This document shows positions 7,852 to 16,161 of a stretch of 64,000 bases of DNA, in pieces (within the stretch, counting starts at the first letter, position 1; the number at the start of each line of letters is the position of its first letter). Below the pieces are notes generated by a model that worked only from the letters and a program-made list of their open reading frames with translations, did not search any database and was not told the DNA's origin. Where the stretch lies: contig JASNYH010000005.1 in NCBI GenBank assembly GCA_048500255.1, forward strand, positions 186,001 to 250,000, in the 5' to 3' direction. This DNA comes from JAMHWF01 sp048500255. GTDB lineage: Bacteria > Pseudomonadota > Gammaproteobacteria > Burkholderiales > Burkholderiaceae_C. Position numbers and translations under genes: made by a program.

Positions 7852-8263
7852 CCATGCGTGGCGAGTTGGATGGAGCGCCGAGAGGTCTGATCACGTCTCG
7901 CCGCTTCCCGGTCCTGTCTCATCGGCGTATCGCGTTGGATCGGTCTCGTCGCGGTTGCGTCACGCGCGCGTCCCGCTTGCGTCGCATGCCTTCTCGCCGC
8001 GGTACCGCGCGTGTCGTGGCTTCGTCCTGCGCCGTTTCGCTGCCGTCTCTCGGTTTTCGAACTGGTCACGCTCGTGTCCCGCGCGCGTTTCTCTAGAGGG
8101 GATCTTCGACGCAATGAAGGGCGTCTCGCGTGCGGCATTTGGGCCCAAATCCAGCGGCTCAAGAGCCTCGGATCGGGCCAATACTGATCTTCAAGGTGAG
8201 TGCAGAGATAGGCGGCCTGCCGCCAGATTCACAAGCGCTTCGCGCCCCTCCATTCTTCGGCTC
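7852..8263. other. Candidate origin-of-transfer region
   Basis: A 412-bp gap between the divergent StbA-like and MobC-like genes, the usual place of oriT in MOBP elements. The left half (7880-8095) repeats short GTCTC/GTCCC-type units at irregular spacing on one strand, a possible binding field for the StbA-like protein. The right half holds a perfect palindrome ATTTGGGCCCAAAT (8137-8150), a GGCTC-AA-GAGCC hairpin (8156-8167) and GGCGGC-CT-GCCGCC (8211-8224). Two TCCTG(T/C) motifs (near 7912 and 8023) resemble the CCTG|Y nick site of MOBP relaxases, but neither can be chosen with confidence. Confidence 0.5.
8131..8185 (+). promoter_or_regulatory. Transfer-regulon promoter, copy C (mobC-relaxase)
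   Basis: A 26-bp imperfect palindrome (8131-8156) contains ATTTGGGCCCAAAT and ends CCCAAATCCAGCG. Exactly 23 bp later comes AATACT (8180-8185), a good -10 hexamer, with no TTGACA-like -35. The same layout precedes the VirB operon and alpA. Transcription would start near 8192 and lead into the MobC-like gene at 8264. A small GGCTC/GAGCC hairpin overlaps the place of the missing -35 and may add control. Confidence 0.6.
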
Positions 8264-8839
8264 ATGAACACCACTGTCCATGACTTCGTCACGGTCGATA
8301 TGCGCGGCTTGAAGGCCGCGCTGGTGGCGCGTGCGCGGGCGGAACGGCTGAGCGTGTCGGTGCTGGTTCGCAGCGCGGTGGCGCGCGATCTCGGGCTTGC
8401 AGCTGATGGCGAGGCCAGCCGCATGGATGAGGGAACTGAGCGTCCATCGAGCGCGACGACCGTCAAGCTGTCGATTCGAATGTCCGCCGAGGAGGCGCGC
8501 CAGCTCGCAGCGGGTGCGCGCGCTGCGGGTTTGTCGCGTGGCGCCTACCTGGCCGGCCTGATCGCCAACGTGCCTGTGCTGTCCGCCGGCGGAGGCCGGA
8601 CCGAGCACATCGCCACCTTGATGGCGTCCTGCGCCGAACTCTCGACCCTCAGTCGCAACGTCCACCGCCTGACGGCACTGCTGCGGCAGGCCAACGTGGA
8701 ACCGGCCAGGCCGTATCGGGAGATGTTGGACTCGCTGGCCGGCGACGTGCGCCGTCACCTCGAGTTGGCGGCCCATGTCTTGGCCGACCTTCAGCCAAAG
8801 AGCCGGAGTGCGCGGCCCTCTGCTCGATCAGCTCTGTGA
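8264..8839 (+). CDS. MobC/TraJ-like relaxosome accessory protein
   Basis: A 191-residue protein that should bind oriT and help the relaxase nick it. The N-terminal part (VTVDMRGLKAALVARARAERLSVS) and the centre (VKLSIRMSAEEARQLAAGARAAGLSRGAYLAGLI, about 75-110) both look like ribbon-helix-helix or MobC-type DNA-binding units. The C-terminal half (about 120-175) carries a MobC-like LSTLSRNVHRLTALLRQ region. The frame is open far upstream, but the ATG at 8264 starts the conserved part and follows the mapped promoter. The relaxase gene begins 15 bp after its stop. Confidence 0.72.
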   Translation: MNTTVHDFVTVDMRGLKAALVARARAERLSVSVLVRSAVARDLGLAADGEASRMDEGTERPSSATTVKLSIRMSAEEARQLAAGARAAGLSRGAYLAGLIANVPVLSAGGGRTEHIATLMASCAELSTLSRNVHRLTALLRQANVEPARPYREMLDSLAGDVRRHLELAAHVLADLQPKSRSARPSARSAL

Positions 8840-8854
8840 CGACGGGAGTTCCCC

Positions 8855-9841
8855 ATGGCCCAAACACCCAACATCGACGGCATCCTGATCACCTGGGGTG
8901 ATCGTCTGTTCTACCCTGGCAATCGGGTCGTAAAGGTGAAGCCGCAGCCCAGGCTTAGCGGTGACGCGGCACGCCTTCGCGCTGCAGCCATCCGCAAGCG
9001 CATCGAGGCGACGCTGGTTCGCCGTGCGCCGCAGGTGATGGTGAAGGTGACGGGCGGCGGGCGCGGCATGAAGGCCATCGCCGCGCACTTCCGGTACATC
9101 AGCAAGAACGGCCGCCTGGAGATCGAGGACCAACGTGGCGAGACGATGCGAGGGAAGGACTCCCTGCGCGACCTGGCCGATGAATGGCGCCTTGGCGGCT
9201 CACTGATCCCAGATGACGCCGAGCCCGGTCACCGGCGCGAGGCCTACAACATCATGCTATCGATGCCGCGCGGCACGGACCCGTTGACGGTGCAGCGTGC
9301 GGCGCGCGAGTTCGCCCAGGTGGAGTTGGTCGACCACAAGTACGTGATGGTTCTGCACGACCACCAGGCCAACCCGCACGTACACATCAGCGTGCGCGCA
9401 GAGTCGAGGCATGGCAAGCGCCTGAATCCGCGCAAGGCCGACCTACATCGATGGCGCGAGACCTTCGCCGAGAAGCTGCGCGGATACGGCGTGGAGGCGG
9501 AGGCGACGCGGCAGGCCACTCGCGGTCGAAGCCGGAACTACGACCCGCTATGGCGCGTAAAGGCGCGCGAGGACGGCCGACTTCGCACGAACAGGCCGGG
9601 CACCAAGAGCGGCGGGCGTGCCGTCGCCACCCGGGCGGAGGCTCTCGAGGCTTGGCGGCAGCTGGGCCAGGCGCTGGCGAAGTCAGGAAGTCTGGAGGAC
9701 CGCAAGCTGGCTGGCGCCATCTCGGGCTTCATCAAGGAGATGCAGGTCAGCGAGGCGGCGACTCCGCAACGGACTGCCCCTGAACAAGCGCCGAGAACGC
9801 GGCCGATCGACACGCGAGCCGATCCAGGTCCTGTCCGCTGA
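8855..9841 (+). CDS. MOBP-type relaxase
   Basis: Nicks oriT and stays bound to the 5' end of the transferred strand. The 328-residue protein contains the MOBP histidine motif HDHQANPHVHISV (about 168-180), the metal-binding 3-His motif III. Motif I with the catalytic tyrosine probably lies in AIAAHFRYISKNGRLEIED (about 72-90). The C-terminus is short and has no helicase or primase domain. It follows the MobC-like protein by 15 bp and shares its promoter. The coupling protein that would take over its product is truncated in this element. Confidence 0.82.
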   Translation: MAQTPNIDGILITWGDRLFYPGNRVVKVKPQPRLSGDAARLRAAAIRKRIEATLVRRAPQVMVKVTGGGRGMKAIAAHFRYISKNGRLEIEDQRGETMRGKDSLRDLADEWRLGGSLIPDDAEPGHRREAYNIMLSMPRGTDPLTVQRAAREFAQVELVDHKYVMVLHDHQANPHVHISVRAESRHGKRLNPRKADLHRWRETFAEKLRGYGVEAEATRQATRGRSRNYDPLWRVKAREDGRLRTNRPGTKSGGRAVATRAEALEAWRQLGQALAKSGSLEDRKLAGAISGFIKEMQVSEAATPQRTAPEQAPRTRPIDTRADPGPVR

Positions 9842-9891
9842 ACTGCTGCCGAATAGCACGGCATTCTGGATCTGTTCGCCCGAGGATGGCT

Positions 9892-9903
9892 TTGTGTACA
9901 CAA
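9892..9903. promoter_or_regulatory. TGTACA-centred operator before the Phd-like gene
   Basis: TTGTGTACACAA is a 12-bp perfect palindrome 37 bp before the antitoxin ATG. Phd/YefM repressors are known to recognise palindromes with a TGTACA core, so this is the likely autoregulatory site. A second TGTAC lies at about 9913. Confidence 0.65.
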
Positions 9904-9940
9904 TGAGCGAGAATGTACTGAATCTACCCAGGTCACTGAG

Positions 9941-10210
9941 ATGCGAACACCCAAGGTCGGCATCCGCGAGTTCAGGTCGGGTCTCGCTGAGATCATCGCT
10001 GCTGCAACGCCTGTTGCCATCACGCGCCACGGGCACACGGTGGCGTACTTCATCCCGACAAGCGCCGAATCCGAGCCAGACTTAGTGGCCTTGAAGCGCG
10101 CCTCGGGCTTCTCCGAGATCGCTGGCTCAAAAGGCAGGGGTGCCGGCCAGCACAAGACTGGTCGGAAGAGGCGCATGGCGCAGGTCAAGCAGAACAGAAA
10201 GAACGGATAG
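9941..10210 (+). CDS. Phd/YefM-family antitoxin-like repressor
   Basis: An 89-residue protein with a Phd/YefM N-terminal DNA-binding fold: VGIREFRSGLAEIIAAATPVAITRHGHTVAYFIP. The tail is strongly basic (GRKRRMAQVKQNRKNG). No Doc or YoeB toxin is encoded beside it. Its stop overlaps the GTG start of the methylase gene by one base (TAGTG). Phd-like genes directly before type I restriction-modification genes are seen in other genomes and probably control the restriction operon. Whether it ever neutralised a toxin cannot be told from this sequence. Confidence 0.8.
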   Translation: MRTPKVGIREFRSGLAEIIAAATPVAITRHGHTVAYFIPTSAESEPDLVALKRASGFSEIAGSKGRGAGQHKTGRKRRMAQVKQNRKNG

Positions 10211-11712
10211 TGGACCAAGCGACCCACAACAAGATCGTCTCGTTCATCTGGGGCATAGCTGACGACGTGCTGCGCGACTTGTTCAAGCGCGGCAAGTACC
10301 CTGATGTGATCCTCCCGATGTGCGTGCTCCGCCGCATGGACGCGGTGCTCGAGCCCACGAAGCAGGCCGTGCTCGACACCAAGCGGATGCTCGACGAGGC
10401 CGGCATCACCGAGCAGCGCGCCGCGCTCGCTGACGCTGCGGGCCAGGCCTTCTACAACACGTCGCGGTTCACGCTGCGCGACCTGAAGTCGCGCGCCAGC
10501 CAGCAGCAGTTGCTGGCCGACTTCGAGGACTACCTCAACGGCTTCTCGCCCAACGTCCAGGACATCCTCGACAACTTCAAGTTCCGCAACCAGCTGCCCA
10601 CGCTGTCGAAGGCCGATGCGCTGGCCACGCTGATCAACAAGTTCCTCGACCCCGACATCGATCTCTCATCGGCCGGCATCGACAACCATGCGATGGGAAC
10701 GGTGTTCGAAGAGCTGGTGCGCAGGTTCAACGAGGACAACAACGAAGAGGCCGGCGAACACTGGACGCCTCGTGACGCCGTCAGGCTGGTGGCCAATCTG
10801 GTCTTCCTGCCCGTCGCAGACCAGCTCAAGTCGGGCACTTACCTCCTCTACGACGACGCCTGTGGCACCGGCGGCATGCTCACCGTGGCCGAGCAGACGC
10901 TCGCTGCGCTCGGCACTCAGCGCGGCCTGCAGATCGACAGCCGGCTTTACGGTCAGGAGATCAACCCCGAGACCTACGCGATCTGCAAGGCCGACATGCT
11001 GATCAAGGGCGAGGGGGAGAACGCCGATCACATCGTCGGCGGGGCCGAATGGTCGACGCTGTCGCACGACGCCTTCCCGGGCCAGGAGTTCGACTTCATG
11101 GTCGCCAACCCGCCGTACGGCAAGAGTTGGAAGAAGGACCTGGAGGCCATGGGCGGCAAGGACGGCATGCGCGACCCTCGCTTCAAGGTCATGCACGAGG
11201 GTGAAGAGTTGTCGCTCGTTACCCGGTCCAGCGACGGCCAGATGCTCTTCCTCGTCAACATGGCGTCGAAGATGAACCACAGCTCGGCGCTGGGGAGCCG
11301 CATTGCCGAGGTGCACAACGGTTCATCGCTGTTCACCGGCGACGCCGGGCAGGGCGAGAGCAACATCCGTCGCTGGCTGATCGAGAACGACTGGGTCGAA
11401 GCCATCGTCGCTCTGCCACTCAACCTCTTCTACAACACCGGCATTGCCACCTACATCTGGGTGCTGAGCAATCGGAACCTGCCGCGGTGGCGGCCGATCA
11501 AGATGCCCGGCTGCACGTCGCTGCCCGTGAGCCCCGCGCGATCGACCTCGGCCGCACTGGCGAAGCGGGCATCGCCGTGCAGCGCCCGCCGCGGCCGTGC
11601 GGCGGCGACGAGGCCGGCCGGCAGCAGGACCAGCAGGCCGATCCCCGAGACGCCGATCGCAAGCTGGAGCTTCTTGCGCAGCTGGGCATCGTCGGCGTAC
11701 AGGTCCCAGTAG
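10210..11712 (+). pseudogene. hsdM: Type I restriction-modification methylase HsdM, 3'-truncated
   Basis: Methylation subunit of a type I restriction-modification system. Residues 1 to about 423 match HsdM: an N-terminal HsdM_N helical domain, the AdoMet motif DACGTGG (about 217-223), and the catalytic NPPY motif in VANPPYGKSWKK (about 300-303). Homology stops at YIWVLSNRN near 11,478. From there the frame runs 78 codons through antisense virD4 sequence, giving a Pro/Arg/Ser-rich tail to 11,712. The C-terminal helices that bind HsdS, and hsdS and hsdR themselves, are missing. Methylation without HsdS is not expected, so the gene is most likely dead. Confidence 0.88.
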
Positions 11713-11894
11713 TGAACGATGCTGGCGAACTGCGCCTGCTTGGGGTTCGCCTTGTTCAGCACCAGGAACAGCACGCCGGCCAGGTAGACCGCCGCACCGG
11801 CCAGCGCGGCGTAGCCGAGGACCGCGAAGGCGCCCGCGGCGACCTTGCGTCCCGTCGGCCAGGCCGAGAACGGCAGGGCGGCGATGCTGCTCAT
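11451..11894 (-). pseudogene. virD4: VirD4/TraG coupling protein, only the N-terminal 148 codons
   Basis: Coupling proteins dock the relaxosome to the secretion channel and pump DNA. The visible part begins MSSIAALPFSAWPTGRK and has two membrane segments (about 14-38 and 77-98, the second IGVSGIGLLVLLPAGLVAAA). The pre-P-loop block HGDARFASAAEVDRAGL and GILIGRHRGRF follow. The frame then enters antisense hsdM sequence and stops at 11,451. The Walker A and B motifs and the all-alpha domain are absent. It overlaps virB11 by four bases (ATGA) and was the last gene of the VirB operon. Confidence 0.88.
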
Positions 11895-12976
11895 GTCGGT
11901 GCCGCCTGTTGATCCCAGCGCCCGAGCCGCTGGCGACGGGGCTCGTAGAGGATCTCGGAGATGAAGCGCCCACGCTCGTCGCGATCGAACTGCACGATCA
12001 CGTCGACCACGACGCTGAGCAGCCACTTGATCTCGTCCATCCGCAGGCCACCACCTGCGCCGGTCTCGCGGATCATCAGTGACATCTGCTCGAACGCGAG
12101 TGCACAGCTGCCGGCATGCACGCTGGTGATGCTGCCCGGATGGCCCGAGGCCGCGAGGCGCACGAAGTAGAAGCACTCGTCTCCGCGTACCTCGGCCAGG
12201 AAGATGCGGTCGGGTTTCATCCGAAGGCAGGCTTCGAGCAGCGACTTGGCCGTCACGCGCGCCGTGCCCTGCGCGTCCTTGCTGTAGAACAGGTGCACCA
12301 CGTTCGGATGGTTCGGCAGCGTCAGCTCGGCCGTGTCCTGGATCGTGATCAGCCGCTCGTGCTTAGGCACCTCCTCGACCAGGCCCTTCATGAACGTGGT
12401 CTTGCCCGAGCCGGTCTTTCCGCTGACGACGATGGTCTGGTGCTTGCGCACCGCCAGTCGCAGGAACTCGGCGTAGCGGCCGGCTTCCTTCAGCTCGACC
12501 AGTTCGCGCTCGAAGGGCAGCAACTCGGCGCTTGGCGTTCTCGTCACCGTGGCCGTACGCTCGAACAGGCCTTCGCGCTCGAAGTCGTCCAGCCGCTTGA
12601 TCAGGTGCGAAGGCTTGCGCACTGTGATCGACACGGTGCCGCGCGGGACGGCCGGCGGAATGACGAACTGGATGCGCTCACCGCTGGGCAGCGTGGCCGA
12701 CAGCAGCGGGCGCTCCTGGTTGACCTGCTGGTCGCAGAAGGTGGCGACAGCCGTGGCCAGCGACAGGCAGCGCTCCTGGGTCATCTCGGGTGCGGGCACG
12801 GTTTGCCAGCCGCGCACGGTCTCGACGAGCAACTCGCCGGGACGGTTTACGCAGACTTCCAGCACGCCGGGCGCATCGAGTTGCTCGCGCAGCGGGCGCA
12901 GGAACTCGACGACCGAGGTCGCATCGCCGCACCAGCCCTCGCCGAGGTCTTCGTGCTCGCAGGCGTGCTGGTTCAT
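11891..12976 (-). CDS. virB11: VirB11-type secretion ATPase
   Basis: Hexameric inner-membrane-associated ATPase that drives pilus assembly and substrate transfer. The 361-residue protein has an N-terminal domain (about 20-150) and a RecA-like C-terminal domain. Visible motifs are Walker A GKTGSGKTT (about 186-194), the Asp box ERLITIQDTAELTLP, Walker B-region RIFLAEVRGDE and His box SGHPGSITSVHAG. All key residues appear intact. It overlaps virB10 upstream and truncated virD4 downstream by four bases each. Confidence 0.95.
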   Translation of the reverse strand: MNQHACEHEDLGEGWCGDATSVVEFLRPLREQLDAPGVLEVCVNRPGELLVETVRGWQTVPAPEMTQERCLSLATAVATFCDQQVNQERPLLSATLPSGERIQFVIPPAVPRGTVSITVRKPSHLIKRLDDFEREGLFERTATVTRTPSAELLPFERELVELKEAGRYAEFLRLAVRKHQTIVVSGKTGSGKTTFMKGLVEEVPKHERLITIQDTAELTLPNHPNVVHLFYSKDAQGTARVTAKSLLEACLRMKPDRIFLAEVRGDECFYFVRLAASGHPGSITSVHAGSCALAFEQMSLMIRETGAGGGLRMDEIKWLLSVVVDVIVQFDRDERGRFISEILYEPRRQRLGRWDQQAAPT

Positions 12977-14418
12977 TGCGTGCCCTCCCGAGGCTGCGCA
13001 ACGGCCGTCGGCCGCAGCTCATACACCGACGAGAAGTCCACGTCGCGGGCGACGTAGATGCCGACGATGCCGCCCTGGTTCTGGTAGATCAGCGGCGGGA
13101 TGTTGATCGTGCTGTCCAGCACCTTCTCGGCCAGCTTGCTGGTGTTGGCCGTGGTGGACGGCAGCACGATGGTGTCGGCCTGCCTGTCGCTGGCCTGGTT
13201 CTGGATGACCAGCTTCACCGAGTCGTCGATGAGCGACAGAAGCATTGCCGCTCCAATGCGCTCACCCCAGCGGTTGTCGACGTAGCCGTCGATGCCGGAC
13301 TCGCCGAGCTGTCCGGTTCCGGGTGAGTCGATGTCCACGGTGACGCCCAGTGGCGTGCGGATGCGGGTCCAGAGCACCGGGATGCGGACCGTGCCGGGTC
13401 GGACCGAGGCGATCCGGTATTCGCCGTCCAGGTGCGAGCCGCGTTCGATCAGCAGCACGCGACCGTCGTCGCTGAAGACGTTGCGCTGCACCTGGCAGCC
13501 GACGAGACCGGAGGTGGCGCTGATCACCTTGGTCTTCAGCGCGCACGTGAACGCTGTGCCCTTGGGCAGCGTCAGGCTGCGGTTGCCGAGCATCGAGGCG
13601 GCCACCTTCGGGGTTGCGGACCCCTGAAGCTGGCCCCCGAACAGGCCCCCTCCGGCGGCGGGCGCTCCGACGGGTGGGGTTCCCGCCATCGGAGGCCCAC
13701 CGAGGAGGGCCCCCGATGGCATGGTGCCTGTCGTCTGGCCCGTGGCCATCGCAGCCGTCTTGGTCAGGCTCTCCAGCATGCCTTGCAGCTGTCGCTGGTA
13801 TGCCTGGAGGTTGCGGGACGTTGCCGCGACTGGATCGTTGGGCTCGGCGATGTCGGAGGGCGACGCTCCCTCGCCAGAGGGCGACCCGGCATCCGCCCTT
13901 CGGGTGGAGGCCCCCGGCGTTGGGAGGGCACCCGGCCGCGTCGTGACCAGCAGGACGGGGGCATCCTCAGGCGGGACCACCTTCGGGCCACCCGATGCCG
14001 GTGCCCCCGAGCCGGTGCGCCGGACCCCGATGGGCTCGGCCAGTTCCTCGGCCGTGGGCTTCAGCGCCGGGATGCGCGGCGCGGTGGAAACGGCGGCGCT
14101 GGCGGCTGGCGCGGGAGGCATCTCCAGCCTGCGAGGCTCGGACGTCGCCGCGGTGGGCTTGTCCTTCACCAGCTTGGACTCCGCCTCGTCGGCCTTCTTG
14201 CCGCTGGCCGAGACGCGCTGAACCGTATACGCGGCGACCGCCACCATGGAGCCGATGAGCAGGGCCACGGCCAGCAGCCCCTTCTTCGACATCGAGACGC
14301 GCTGACGGGCCGCGACGTTGGGGATGCCGGGCTCACCGGGCAGCGGCGAGATGGAGTTGCCATCCACCGTGGCATCGGCGCCCAGGCTGGGCTCGTGTTC
14401 GCGAGGGTCTTGTGTCAT
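12973..14418 (-). CDS. virB10: VirB10-type core-complex protein
   Basis: Spans the inner membrane, periplasm and outer membrane of the secretion channel. The 481-residue product has a cytoplasmic N-tail, one membrane segment (about 47-65, LLAVALLIGSMVAVAAYTV), a long Pro/Ala-rich periplasmic linker, and a C-terminal TrbI/VirB10 beta-barrel domain. The last starts near TLPKGTAFTCALKTKVIS and continues through GLVGCQVQRNV and RWGERIGAAMLLSLIDD. The ATG at 14418 overlaps the virB9 stop by four bases; a longer open frame upstream is only a virB9 shadow. Confidence 0.95.
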   Translation of the reverse strand: MTQDPREHEPSLGADATVDGNSISPLPGEPGIPNVAARQRVSMSKKGLLAVALLIGSMVAVAAYTVQRVSASGKKADEAESKLVKDKPTAATSEPRRLEMPPAPAASAAVSTAPRIPALKPTAEELAEPIGVRRTGSGAPASGGPKVVPPEDAPVLLVTTRPGALPTPGASTRRADAGSPSGEGASPSDIAEPNDPVAATSRNLQAYQRQLQGMLESLTKTAAMATGQTTGTMPSGALLGGPPMAGTPPVGAPAAGGGLFGGQLQGSATPKVAASMLGNRSLTLPKGTAFTCALKTKVISATSGLVGCQVQRNVFSDDGRVLLIERGSHLDGEYRIASVRPGTVRIPVLWTRIRTPLGVTVDIDSPGTGQLGESGIDGYVDNRWGERIGAAMLLSLIDDSVKLVIQNQASDRQADTIVLPSTTANTSKLAEKVLDSTINIPPLIYQNQGGIVGIYVARDVDFSSVYELRPTAVAQPREGTQ

Positions 14419-15335
14419 GGCGTTGCTCCCTTCCGGGCGCCGGGCAGCGCGTTGCTGCCGCCGGCATCGGCCTTGAGGACGCGCTGCACGCCGGGCACCG
14501 TGGTGCCGTCGCCAGGGGGCCGTCCGTCCAGGTCGAAGGCCTCGTTCCAGAGCCCGACGACAGCCTGGCCGGCGCGCAGCATCAGCTTGCGGCTGACGCG
14601 ATCGACTACCAGCAGGTCGTCTTCCATGCGGGCGTTGACGAGCGTCTCGCTGCCGTCGCCCAGCACATGGAACACGGCCGGTACCTCGCGGTTGCCGGGG
14701 AAGCGCAGATAGGTGAAGCGACCGTCGTCGTAGACCAGCGTCGGCACGATGTCCTGCGAGCCGGTGCCTTCGGCGATCGAGTACTGCGTGTTCATCACCT
14801 GCGGCTTGGCCTGCAGACGTTCCGTGACGACCTGCTGCGGCGGCGGAGGCGGCGGCACCACCGGCAGCGCGACGAGCGGCACGTCCTCGCGCAGGGCGAG
14901 GCGCGCAGGGGGCGCCGGGCGCGGCGGTGCCTTGACCACGAGCCGGTACACCGGCGGTTTGGGATCGCTGTCGGCCAGGACCACGAAGCGGAAGGTGTGC
15001 GTGCGACGGTCGGTGACCACCGCGAGGTTGTTCGCGGCGCTGGCCGAGCTCTTGGCCTTGACGAAGAGGTTGCGCCCACCGGGATGCGCGGCCACGCACC
15101 AGGCAGTGTCGGACTTGGCGCAGTCGCCACCCAGGCCAGCCGCAACCTCGGTGATCGACTCGTCGGGATCGAGCACCACCAACGTCACGACGCCGCGCTT
15201 GACCGGCACGGTGACCACCGCGCGCGGGTCGTAGACCACCTCGCGCAGACGCGGATCAACGGCTTCCGGTGCGGCCGTCGTGATGCCGCACAGCGCCGTG
15301 CAAGTGATGGCAGCCAGCCAGGCCCGCGGCTTCAT
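14415..15335 (-). CDS. virB9: VirB9-type core-complex protein
   Basis: Periplasmic and outer-membrane part of the core channel, partner of VirB10. The 306-residue protein has a signal peptide (MKPRAWLAAITCTALCGITTAA). An N-terminal domain contains VVTVPVKRGVVTLVVLDPDE and GDCAKSDTAWCVA. A Pro-rich linker (PVVPPPPPPQQ) leads to the CagX/VirB9 C-terminal domain (QYSIAEGTGSQDIVPTLVYDD, RFTYLRFPGNREVPAVF). Two Cys in the N-terminal domain may form a disulfide. It overlaps both neighbours by four bases. Confidence 0.94.
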   Translation of the reverse strand: MKPRAWLAAITCTALCGITTAAPEAVDPRLREVVYDPRAVVTVPVKRGVVTLVVLDPDESITEVAAGLGGDCAKSDTAWCVAAHPGGRNLFVKAKSSASAANNLAVVTDRRTHTFRFVVLADSDPKPPVYRLVVKAPPRPAPPARLALREDVPLVALPVVPPPPPPQQVVTERLQAKPQVMNTQYSIAEGTGSQDIVPTLVYDDGRFTYLRFPGNREVPAVFHVLGDGSETLVNARMEDDLLVVDRVSRKLMLRAGQAVVGLWNEAFDLDGRPPGDGTTVPGVQRVLKADAGGSNALPGARKGATP

Positions 15336-16105
15336 GGTTTGGCTCCTGGGCCGGCAGTGTTGATCTCGGGATCGGACCGGTAGGCCGTGACGACAAAGCC
15401 GAACGGGTTCTCGAGCCGGTCGCGTTCCTTCGCCAGCACCTTGGGCTGGTACTGGTAGACGACGCTGGCCACGTGCCGCGTAGTCACCTCGGGCAGGTTG
15501 CGGTCCGTCAGGCGCACCACCTTGTCGTAGGTGACCGTCGCCTCGCCCTTGTTGCCGGCGCGGCCGGAGGCGGCCAGCCGCACGCCGATAACGTTGATGC
15601 GCCAGTCCTCGGCGGCGCCGATCTTCTTCTGCAGCGCGCCGTCACCCTCGAACTGCCGGTTGTAGTCGGCGAAGACGGCCGGTACCGCCATGCGCGCCAC
15701 CTGGTCGAAGTCGCGCTGCAGGAACATCCAGCTATAGCCCTCGCGGGCCCGCACGAAGGTGGCGAGGTTGTGCTTGTCGAGTGCCTCCATCGGCGGGATG
15801 GTCTCGACGGCCAGGCGCTGCTGGATTGTGGCTTCGCCGGTCACGCGATCGACCACGATAGGGATCTCCACCACGCGGCGCAGCGGACCCTGTACGAACA
15901 CGGCTGCAATCCCGATCAGGCCCAGCACCAAGCCCGCGATGGCCACCCGCCAGGCCCGGCGCTCCGAGCGTTCCAGCATCAGCGCGCGGTCGACTTCCCA
16001 AGCACGGTTGGCGTCGATCGCGGTGGTCTCGGCGACCGTCTTGCCGGTGTCGCGTGAGCGATCCGGCAATGCAGCGGCTCTTCCTGGCGTCAGGACGGCA
16101 CTCAT
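15332..16105 (-). CDS. virB8: VirB8-type inner-membrane protein
   Basis: Bitopic assembly factor of the secretion channel. The 257-residue protein has a cytoplasmic N-tail, one membrane helix (about 53-73, VAIAGLVLGLIGIAAVFVQGP) and a periplasmic NTF2-like domain. The conserved region includes TIPPMEALDKHNLATFVRAREGYS and the family NPxG motif as ENPFGFVVTAYR. It starts after a 60-bp gap from virB5, the widest inside the 3' half of the operon, and overlaps virB9 by four bases. Confidence 0.94.
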   Translation of the reverse strand: MSAVLTPGRAAALPDRSRDTGKTVAETTAIDANRAWEVDRALMLERSERRAWRVAIAGLVLGLIGIAAVFVQGPLRRVVEIPIVVDRVTGEATIQQRLAVETIPPMEALDKHNLATFVRAREGYSWMFLQRDFDQVARMAVPAVFADYNRQFEGDGALQKKIGAAEDWRINVIGVRLAASGRAGNKGEATVTYDKVVRLTDRNLPEVTTRHVASVVYQYQPKVLAKERDRLENPFGFVVTAYRSDPEINTAGPGAKP

Positions 16106-16161
16106 GGGGACCTCCGTGGTGCTGCGCCGAGGACCCGGCGCAGCGGTTCAGCGTTCGGACA

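Noticed and set aside
15815..15840. TGCTGGATTGTGG inside virB8, resembling a transfer box
   Set aside because: Only the outer GCTGGATT matches; the central GGG and the second half are missing and it lies within coding sequence.
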